DNA from: Clostridiales bacterium UBA4696
GTDB taxonomy: Bacteria; Bacillota; Clostridia; Oscillospirales; Oscillospiraceae
Assembly: GCA_002404795.1 (NCBI GenBank)
Contig: DHKK01000097.1
Span: 9,782 to 34,786, forward strand
Length of the DNA: 25,005 nt
Direction of reading: 5' to 3'
Below are positions 1-5,061 of this stretch, one piece after another. Positions within the stretch are counted from its first letter, which is position 1, and every line of letters starts with the position of its first letter. The position numbers and the translations under genes are program-made. Under the pieces are notes generated by a model that saw only the letters and a program-made list of their open reading frames with translations, was not told where the DNA came from and did no database searches.

Positions 1-2
1 AA

Positions 3-542
3 ATGGCTGATTTCCAGATCGTCATCGCCGGTTTCGGCGGGCAGGGTCTGCTGTTTTCCGGCAAGGTCCTGGCCTACGCGGGGCTGCTGGAGGGGCGGGA
101 GCTCAGCTGGCTGCCGTCCTACGGCCCGGAAATGCGCGGCGGCACGGCCAACTGCAACGTCATCCTGTCCGACACGCCCGTCGGCTCGCCCATCGTGCAG
201 CACCCGAACGTGCTCATGGTCATGAACAACCCCTCGCTCGATAAATACGAGGATACCGTCGCCCCCGGCGGCAAGATCTTCGTCGATTCCACGTTCATCG
301 GCCGCAAGGTCCGCCGCACCGACGTCGAGGCGTATTACATCCCCGCCACCGGCCTTGCCGGCGAGATGGGCGTGCCGACGCTTGCCAACATGCTGCTGCT
401 CGGCGCGCTGGTCGAAAAAACCGGCTGCGTCCGCTTTGACTCCATCGCCCCCGCCCTGCACAAAGTCATCCCCGCCCGCAAGGCCGACCTCTTCGACGTC
501 AACATGAAAGCCGTCGAAGCAGGCAAAGCGTATCAGGGGTAA
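3..542 (+). CDS. korC: 2-oxoacid:ferredoxin oxidoreductase, gamma subunit (KorC-like)
   Basis: This 179-residue protein looks like the gamma subunit (PF01558 type) of an anaerobic 2-oxoacid:ferredoxin oxidoreductase, which oxidatively decarboxylates a 2-oxoacid to an acyl-CoA and reduces ferredoxin in the cytoplasm. What I see is the N-terminal GFGGQG turn near residue 11 and the family hallmark SYGPEMRGGTANC around residues 39-51. The length fits a free-standing gamma subunit. The start is the ATG at position 3, so the upstream ribosome binding site and the alpha, beta and ferredoxin-like subunits expected in the same operon lie outside the window. The GEMRGGTANC-type motif favours the 2-oxoglutarate/branched-chain group over pyruvate enzymes, but substrate cannot be fixed from this subunit alone. 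It is the last gene of its unit: no gene follows for about 600 bases. Confidence 0.88.
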   Translation: MADFQIVIAGFGGQGLLFSGKVLAYAGLLEGRELSWLPSYGPEMRGGTANCNVILSDTPVGSPIVQHPNVLMVMNNPSLDKYEDTVAPGGKIFVDSTFIGRKVRRTDVEAYYIPATGLAGEMGVPTLANMLLLGALVEKTGCVRFDSIAPALHKVIPARKADLFDVNMKAVEAGKAYQG

Positions 543-608
543 GTTTTTTCGGATGCAGCCCGGAAATTTGCTGAACGGCTGATAACGCTTAAAAATCGGA
601 AAGGTTTC

Positions 609-629
609 GGGCGGAGCAGAGCCCCGCCC
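609..629. repeat. Short GC-rich hairpin (GGGCGG/CCGCCC)
   Basis: A 6-bp inverted repeat, GGGCGG at 609-614 and CCGCCC at 624-629, lies in the gene-free stretch after the oxidoreductase gene. It is followed by CTACAAA rather than a T-run, so it is not a good terminator. It resembles the small GC-rich intergenic palindromes common in gut clostridia and probably belongs to the repeat cluster that fills 600-1045. Confidence 0.4.
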
Positions 630-638
630 CTACAAACT

Positions 639-976
639 GCCCCGCAAGAAGGTAACACCCATCCGGATCTCCACCGCACCTTCTATTGATGGCAGTTGTT
701 CTACGGCAACTAGCTGCAAATTTGATACTCCCGTATCAGGCGGCGCGTAGCAAGACATACGTAAGGTAATCCCCGAGTGGAACGACGCCTGAAACATTGG
801 TTCCTGCCTGAATTCAGATGCAGAACGCACTAAATCGTAACCCAGCGCCCCTTTTCTCCCCCTTCTTTTCCGGCAAGACGGAAAAGAAGGGGCCGCCGGA
901 GGCATACTGCAGTCGCAAATTTGCGACAACCTCTCAGTCAGCCTGCGGCTGACAGCTCCCCTGGAAGGGGAGCCTT
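639..976. repeat. Dispersed structured repeat, copy A
   Basis: This is one of two copies of a roughly 340-bp noncoding repeat; copy B is at 14139-14476 in the same orientation. The copies share exact blocks: 676-694 with 14174-14192 (19 bases), 731-749 with 14230-14248 (19 bases) and 805-817 with 14305-14317 (13 bases, containing CCTGAATTCAG). Copy A holds a GATAC/GTATC mini-hairpin at 724-737, a 13-bp hairpin at 859-892 (CCCCTTCTTTTCC paired with its complement), a perfect 16-bp palindrome at 912-927, a GTCAGCC/GGCTGAC hairpin at 937-953 and a CTCCCCT/AGGGGAG hairpin at 956-972. Stem sequences differ between copies with pairing kept, which points to selection or ancestry as a folded RNA or DNA element. 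A minus-strand reading frame through it is not kept in copy B, so it is treated as noncoding. Confidence 0.8.
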
Positions 977-990
977 TTCCGCTGCGGCGG

Positions 991-1045
991 GATACAATCC
1001 CTCAGTCGCCTGCGGCGACAGCTCCCTTTACACAAGGGAGCCTTG
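991..1045. repeat. REP-like double hairpin unit
   Basis: A third copy of only the terminal double-hairpin of the larger repeat. It begins GATACAATCCCTCAGTC, has a 6-bp hairpin GTCGCC-TGC-GGCGAC at 1005-1019, then CTCCCTT with its partner AAGGGAG, and ends GAGCCTT. The same order (CTCAGTC, hairpin, CAGCTCCC hairpin, GAGCCTT) ends copy A (927-976) and copy B (14424-14476). The unit can therefore occur alone, like a REP sequence. It lies just upstream of the metY promoter. Confidence 0.7.
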
Positions 1046-1071
1046 GGGAGGCGGCTTCCGGCACAACAGGC

Positions 1072-1100
1072 TGGACATTCCGACTTTTTTCGGGTAAAAT
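1072..1100 (+). promoter_or_regulatory. SigA-type promoter of metY-metA
   Basis: A -35 box TGGACA (1072-1077) and a -10 box TAAAAT (1095-1100) are separated by exactly 17 bases. Each differs from the vegetative consensus by one base. Transcription would start near 1107, 46 bases before the metY start codon. It is the only convincing promoter between the oxidoreductase gene and metY. Confidence 0.65.
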
Positions 1101-1106
1101 GAGGGT

Positions 1107-1126
1107 ACGGGCGCGGGAGCGCCCGT
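1107..1126 (+). promoter_or_regulatory. Hairpin at the predicted 5' end of the met mRNA
   Basis: ACGGGCGC (1107-1114) and GCGCCCGT (1119-1126) form a perfect 8-bp stem with a GGGA loop. It sits at the predicted transcription start and ends 26 bases before the metY ATG. It is followed by ATTTTGG, a poor U-tract, so it is more likely a 5'-stabilising stem or regulator target than a strong attenuator. No SAM-box (S-box) sequence is recognisable around it. Confidence 0.45.
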
Positions 1127-1152
1127 ATTTTGGATTGCGAAAGGAGCTCCTT

Positions 1153-2430
1153 ATGGCACGACCCGGACTCGGTACGCGCTGCGTACAGGCAGGCTACAGC
1201 CCCAAAAACGGCGAACCCCGCCAGATCCCCATCATTCAGAGCACCACCTTCAAATACGAGAGCAGCGCCGAGATGGGCAAGCTCTTCGATCTGGAGGCGA
1301 GCGGCTATTTCTATTCCCGCCTGCAGAACCCGACGAACGACGCCGTCGCGGCGCGCATCGCCGCGCTCGAGGGCGGCACGGCCGCCATGCTGACGGGCTC
1401 CGGGATGTCGGCGATCTTCTTTTCTGTCTTCAATATCGTCGGCGCGGGCGACCATCTGGTGAGCTCGTCGAGCATCTACGGCGGCAGCTTCAACCTTTTC
1501 TCCGTCACAATGAAGCGCATGGGCGTCGAGGTCACGTTCGTCGACCCCGACTGCAGCCCGGAGGAGCTGGACGCCGCCTTCCGCCCCAACACGAAGGCCA
1601 TGTACGGCGAGACCATCGCCAATCCTGCCTTGACCGTGCTGGACATTGAGAAATTCGCCGCCGCGGCCCACCGCCACGGCGTACCTCTGATTGTCGACAA
1701 CACGTTCGCCACGCCGATCAACTGCCGCCCGTTCGAATGGGGCGCGGATATCGTCGTCCACTCCACCACAAAATATATGGACGGGCACGCGGGCGCGCTC
1801 GGCGGCGCGATCGTCGATTCCGGCCGGTTCGACTGGACGAAATACCCCGACAAATATCCCGGCCTGTGCACTCCCGACGAGAGCTACCACGGCGTGACCT
1901 ATACCGAGCGCTTCGGTCTTGCCGGTGCGTACATCACGAAGGCCACCGTGCAGCTGATGCGCGATCTTGGCGCCGTGCAGTCGCCGCAGAGCGCGTATTA
2001 TCTGAACCTGGGGCTGGAAAGCCTGCACGTGCGGATGCAGCGCCACTGCGAAAATGCGCAGAGGGTCGCTGAATTTTTGCAGCAGCATGAAAACGTCTCC
2101 TGGGTGCAGTACTGCGGTCTGCCGGGCGACAAATATTACGAGCTTGGGCAGAAATACCTGCCGAACGGCTCGTGCGGCGTCGTGAGCTTCGGCGTCAGGG
2201 GCGGCCGGGCCGCCGCGGAGGCCGTGATGAGCAAGCTCCAGGTCGCGGCCATCGAGACGCACGTCGCCGACTCGCACACCTGCTGCCTGCACCCGGCCTC
2301 GACGACCCACCGGCAGATGAACGCCGAGGAGCTGCTGGCCGCCGGCGTCCGCGAGGATCTCATCCGCTACTCCTGCGGACTGGAGGACGCGGAGGATCTG
2401 ATCGATGATCTCGACCAGGCGCTCCGGTAA
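1153..2430 (+). CDS. metY: O-acetylhomoserine sulfhydrylase (MetY family)
   Basis: This 425-residue enzyme of the Cys/Met-metabolism PLP family most likely joins O-acetylhomoserine and sulfide to give homocysteine in the cytoplasm. Visible family features are the substrate-loop sequence YFYSRLQNPTN, the SSSIYGG turn, IVDNTFATP carrying the PLP-binding aspartate, and the PLP lysine Lys207 in HSTTKYMDGH. The C-terminal HPASTTHRQM and IRYSCGLED stretches are also typical. The start at 1153 is chosen because AAGGAG (1141-1145 region) sits a few bases upstream; an in-frame ATG at 1099 lies inside the promoter. metA follows after 30 bases, and this pairing supports a methionine role over methionine gamma-lyase, which has the same fold and is the main alternative. 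Confidence 0.88.
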   Translation: MARPGLGTRCVQAGYSPKNGEPRQIPIIQSTTFKYESSAEMGKLFDLEASGYFYSRLQNPTNDAVAARIAALEGGTAAMLTGSGMSAIFFSVFNIVGAGDHLVSSSSIYGGSFNLFSVTMKRMGVEVTFVDPDCSPEELDAAFRPNTKAMYGETIANPALTVLDIEKFAAAAHRHGVPLIVDNTFATPINCRPFEWGADIVVHSTTKYMDGHAGALGGAIVDSGRFDWTKYPDKYPGLCTPDESYHGVTYTERFGLAGAYITKATVQLMRDLGAVQSPQSAYYLNLGLESLHVRMQRHCENAQRVAEFLQQHENVSWVQYCGLPGDKYYELGQKYLPNGSCGVVSFGVRGGRAAAEAVMSKLQVAAIETHVADSHTCCLHPASTTHRQMNAEELLAAGVREDLIRYSCGLEDAEDLIDDLDQALR

Positions 2431-2460
2431 GCGCATCCCAAACAGAAAGGAACCCACGCC

Positions 2461-3384
2461 ATGCCTATTATGATCCCGAACGGCCTGCCGGCCGCCGCGA
2501 CACTGGCAGAAGAGAATATCTTCGTCATGAACGAGACCCGGGCCGTCACACAGGACATCCGCCCGCTGCAGATCCTCGTGCTGAATCTGATGCCCACGAA
2601 GATCGCCACGGAGACGCAGCTGTCGCGCCTGCTCGGCAACACGCCGCTGCAGGTCGAGCTGGAGCTTATCCATACGGACAGCCACGAATCCAAGAACACC
2701 TCGCGCGAGCATCTGCTCAAGTTCTACCAGACGTTTGAGGACGTGAAGGACCGCTGGTTCGACGGTCTGATCATCACGGGCGCGCCGGTAGAGCAGATGC
2801 CGTTTGAGCAGGTCGAATACTGGCCGGAGCTCTGCCGGATCATGGAGTGGAGCCGCACGCATGTCCACAGCACGTTCCACATCTGCTGGGGCGCGCAGGC
2901 GGCGCTGTATTACCACTACGGCATCAACAAGACCGATCTGCCCGAAAAGCTCTTCGGCGTCTATCCGCACCGGGTCGAGCGGCGCTCGTCGATGCTCATG
3001 CGGGGCTTTGACGATGTGTTCATGGTGCCGCATTCGCGGCACACGACCGTCCGGCGCGAGGACATCGAGCGCTGCAGCAAGCTGAAGATCCTCGCCTCGA
3101 GCGAGCAGGCGGGCGTCTACGCCATGGCGACCGAGGGCGGCCGGCAGATCTTCATCACCGGCCACTCCGAATATGACGCGAGGACGCTGGAAGCGGAATA
3201 TCTGCGCGACAAGAACGCGGGACTGCCCATCCACGTGCCGGAAAACTATTACCCGGACAATGACGACACGAAGCCGCCCGTGGTCTCGTGGCGCAGCCAC
3301 GCGAATCTGCTTTACCAGAACTGGCTCAACTACTTCGTCTACCAGACCACGCCCTATGACCTCTCGGCCATCCGGCCCGTCTGA
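2461..3384 (+). CDS. metA: Homoserine O-acetyltransferase (MetA type)
   Basis: This 307-residue enzyme activates homoserine by acylation, feeding MetY encoded just upstream. It is a MetA-family protein (class I glutamine-amidotransferase-like fold), not MetX. I see the nucleophile Cys142 in HICWGAQAA and the His235/Glu237 pair in GHSEYD, at the same numbers as in characterised MetA enzymes. Residue 111 is Glu (TGAPVEQ); from established work on this family, Glu at 111 selects acetyl-CoA and Gly selects succinyl-CoA. Acetyl specificity is therefore expected, matching the O-acetylhomoserine-using partner. A ribosome binding site AAAGGA lies about 10 bases before the ATG. A terminator follows at 3411-3447, so metY-metA is a two-gene operon. 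Confidence 0.93.
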   Translation: MPIMIPNGLPAAATLAEENIFVMNETRAVTQDIRPLQILVLNLMPTKIATETQLSRLLGNTPLQVELELIHTDSHESKNTSREHLLKFYQTFEDVKDRWFDGLIITGAPVEQMPFEQVEYWPELCRIMEWSRTHVHSTFHICWGAQAALYYHYGINKTDLPEKLFGVYPHRVERRSSMLMRGFDDVFMVPHSRHTTVRREDIERCSKLKILASSEQAGVYAMATEGGRQIFITGHSEYDARTLEAEYLRDKNAGLPIHVPENYYPDNDDTKPPVVSWRSHANLLYQNWLNYFVYQTTPYDLSAIRPV

Positions 3385-3410
3385 TCTCAGGGCGTTGCCC
3401 CAAAACGAAG

Positions 3411-3447
3411 AAAACACGCCGCAGCGGCTGCTGCGGCGTGTTTTTTT
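3411..3447 (+). terminator. Intrinsic terminator of metY-metA, probably bidirectional
   Basis: CACGCCGCAGC (3415-3425) pairs with GCTGCGGCGTG (3430-3440) around a GGCT loop: 11 perfect pairs followed by seven T. Four A precede the stem, so it could also stop the convergent spoIIQ-like transcript whose stop codon is at 3452. Confidence 0.9.
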
Positions 3448-3451
3448 GCGG

Positions 3452-4162
3452 TCATCGGATAAATTCCGCGGGGTCGATGGTGTCGCCGTTGGCGTAGACG
3501 GCGAAGTGCAGATGCGGCTCGTCCGCGATCTCCAGCAGGGCGGTGGCACCGACGGCGCCGATGGTCTGCCCGGCTTCCACGCTGTCGCCTGCCGAGACGG
3601 ACGGCATGACGGCGAGGTTGGAATACTGCGAGACGTGCCCGTCGGGGTGGTTGATGATGACAGTCGTGCCGAGATACTCGTCGTCATAGACCGCCGTCAC
3701 CACGCCGGAGCCGGCCGCGCGGACCGGCGTGCCGATCGCGGCGGCCAGATCCACGCCCGCGTGCGTGCGCCAGTCCTGCGTCGTGGCGTTGTACTGCAGC
3801 GCGTCGACGCTGTAGGCCGCCTGCGCCTCGCCGGAGACCGGCCAGACGCGGACGTTCGCGGCCGCTTCACGGACGGAATCGTCCGTCATGGCGGCGGCAG
3901 GCGCGGTCTCTTCGGCGGACGGAGCGGTCGTCGGGGCCGTCTTGCCGCCGGACGGCTTGCCGGTCTGCGGATCCTCCGCGCTCGTGGCGATGGACAGCGT
4001 TTCGCTCTGCAGGGATCTCTTTTCGGATACGGCGTTGGATACGAACAGCCAGCCTGAGACCCCTACCGCGCATACGCACAGGCCCAGGACGATGTAGTAA
4101 CCCTTTTCCCGGAAAAAGTTCCGGATCCGCCTCCGATTCGGATGGTTTTCGTTGTTTTGCAT
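3452..4162 (-). CDS. spoIIQ: SpoIIQ-like LytM/M23 membrane protein
   Basis: This 236-residue protein has a cytoplasmic basic N-terminus, one transmembrane helix (about residues 22-41), an extracellular Thr/Ala/Pro-rich linker (about 60-95) and a C-terminal LytM (M23) domain (about 105-236). In sporulating Firmicutes SpoIIQ is the forespore half of the channel with SpoIIIAH that links forespore and mother cell. Support includes the single N-terminal anchor, the YSVDALQYN...DWRTHAGVDL arrangement typical of SpoIIQ, and a sigmaF-like promoter directly upstream. The zinc motifs are intact: His134 and Asp138 (HxxxD) and His217-Leu-His219 (HxH). Clostridial SpoIIQ proteins generally keep these, whereas the Bacillus subtilis protein is degenerate. 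GGAGGT sits 8 bases before the ATG. A generic M23 endopeptidase is the alternative. Confidence 0.75.
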   Translation of the reverse strand: MQNNENHPNRRRIRNFFREKGYYIVLGLCVCAVGVSGWLFVSNAVSEKRSLQSETLSIATSAEDPQTGKPSGGKTAPTTAPSAEETAPAAAMTDDSVREAAANVRVWPVSGEAQAAYSVDALQYNATTQDWRTHAGVDLAAAIGTPVRAAGSGVVTAVYDDEYLGTTVIINHPDGHVSQYSNLAVMPSVSAGDSVEAGQTIGAVGATALLEIADEPHLHFAVYANGDTIDPAEFIR

Positions 4163-4182
4163 TTGTTTGCACCTCCGAGGCT

Positions 4183-4212
4183 AAGTATGATCCAAAGCCC
4201 GGCGGTTTAAAC
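4183..4212 (-). promoter_or_regulatory. SigmaF/sigmaG-like promoter upstream of spoIIQ
   Basis: Read on the minus strand, GTTTA (4208-4212) fits the sigmaF -35 consensus GYWTA, then 15 bases, then GATCATACTT (4183-4192), close to the sigmaF -10 GGNNANANTW. It also contains CATACTT, near the sigmaG -10. The start would fall near 4176, giving a very short leader just before GGAGGT. That tight spacing lowers confidence. Confidence 0.4.
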
Positions 4213-4227
4213 AGGAAAACCGGAAAA

Positions 4228-4638
4228 TTATTCGTGCAGGAAGCCGGTCTGCAGGCAATATTTGAGGATCCGGCTGCGGGTGACGATGCCGATGAAATCG
4301 CCCTTGTCGTCGACGACGGGGACAAAGTTCTGGTCGGCAGCCACAGAGATCAGATCCTCCACGCGCGTGTCGACCCGCACGGGCTGCACGGTGCGGCGGT
4401 GCTCGATCTCGGAAATGGAATGCTCCTCGGTCTGGCGCAGGTCCATCACGCACAGGCGCTTGATCGTCCACAGCAGATCGCCCTCGGTGACGACGCCGCA
4501 GTATTTGCCGCTTTTATCGATCACGGGCAGCGCCGCGTAGCCGGAATGCTCCATCCGCTCCATGGCCTGCCGCAGGGTATCCCCGGCTTCGATGTAGGCG
4601 CACATCGCCTTCGGCGTCAGAAAAAACAGAATGTTCAT
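4228..4638 (-). CDS. Two-CBS-domain protein
   Basis: This 136-residue protein consists of little more than two CBS domains in tandem (about residues 10-60 and 78-134), forming one Bateman module. Such modules bind adenine nucleotides and usually regulate other proteins. Visible repeats of the pattern are YAALPVIDKSGKYCGVVTEGDLL and NFVPVVDDKGDFIGIVTRSRIL; both carry the G(V/I)V-T-x-x-D/R-(I/L)L segment. There is no attached catalytic or membrane domain, so the partner is unknown. A strong AAGGAGG sits 9 bases before the ATG. The gene lies 65 bases upstream of the spoIIQ-like gene on the same strand, without an obvious terminator between, so read-through is possible. It diverges from feoA. Confidence 0.85.
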   Translation of the reverse strand: MNILFFLTPKAMCAYIEAGDTLRQAMERMEHSGYAALPVIDKSGKYCGVVTEGDLLWTIKRLCVMDLRQTEEHSISEIEHRRTVQPVRVDTRVEDLISVAADQNFVPVVDDKGDFIGIVTRSRILKYCLQTGFLHE

Positions 4639-4752
4639 GCGTCGGCCTCCTTACTCATACGGATATCATAGCATACCGGGCCGGGCCGGGCATGACGATT
4701 TTGTAAACTGCACAGCGGGCGCAGATTTTTTGTCGAGACTGATCAATTTTCT

Positions 4753-4785
4753 CTTGCATTTTTGTGCAAGTTAGATTATCCTAAC
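4753..4785 (+). promoter_or_regulatory. Two adjacent palindromes over the feoAB promoter
   Basis: CTTGCA-TTTTTG-TGCAAG (4753-4770) is immediately followed by GTTAG-ATTATC-CTAAC (4770-4785). A plausible promoter, TTGCAT (4755-4760), 16 bases, TATCCT (4777-4782), lies within them, so the first palindrome covers the -35 and the second the -10. Iron-dependent repression (Fur or a DtxR/MntR-type protein) is the obvious inference from the genes served. Neither palindrome is a canonical Fur box, and the GTTAG/CTAAC arms only recall DtxR-type half-sites. Confidence 0.5.
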
Positions 4786-4830
4786 ATTCAGAAAAAACGA
4801 CATCGCATCGCTTGGAAAGGAACGACTGCC

Positions 4831-5061
4831 ATGACGCTTGACGAGCTTTCCGTCGGACATTCCGGCGTTATCACGCAGGTCGGCGGCGAGGGGATCCTCC
4901 GCTGCCGGCTGCTGGATATGGGACTGATCCCGCACACAAAGATCCGCGTGAATAAGATCGCGCCCATGGGCGACCCCATGGAGCTGTTTCTGCGCGGCTA
5001 CACGCTGACGCTCCGCAAGGAGGACGCACACAACATCACCGTTGAGGAGGACGCCGAATGA
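4831..5061 (+). CDS. feoA: Ferrous iron transport protein A (FeoA)
   Basis: This 76-residue protein is a single SH3-like FeoA domain that supports the FeoB ferrous iron transporter at the cytoplasmic face. Typical features are MTLDELSVGHSGVI at the start, the central LLDMGLIPHTKIRV stretch and the C-terminal LRGYTLTLRKEDA(H)NI strand pair. The ATG at 4831 is chosen because GGAAAGGA lies about 9 bases upstream; a longer in-frame reading from 4762 would run through the operator palindromes. The stop codon overlaps the feoB start as ATGA, indicating translational coupling. Confidence 0.93.
   Translation: MTLDELSVGHSGVITQVGGEGILRCRLLDMGLIPHTKIRVNKIAPMGDPMELFLRGYTLTLRKEDAHNITVEEDAE

Noticed and set aside
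630..929. Minus-strand frame in repeat copy A, sharing YAPPDT and FLRG with a minus-strand frame in copy B (13829-14416)
   Set aside because: The similarity is inherited from the DNA repeat. A one-base difference in the GATAC/GTATC loop shifts the frame between copies, and neither has a ribosome binding site.
1000..1152. SAM riboswitch upstream of metY
   Set aside because: No S-box core sequence is visible; the hairpins there belong to the repeat unit and to a short 5' stem.
934..3687. A 917-residue minus-strand open frame across metY and metA
   Set aside because: It is antisense to two well-recognised genes, has low-complexity Arg/Asp/Val-rich sequence typical of GC-rich antisense frames, and covers the promoter, the terminator and part of the spoIIQ-like gene.
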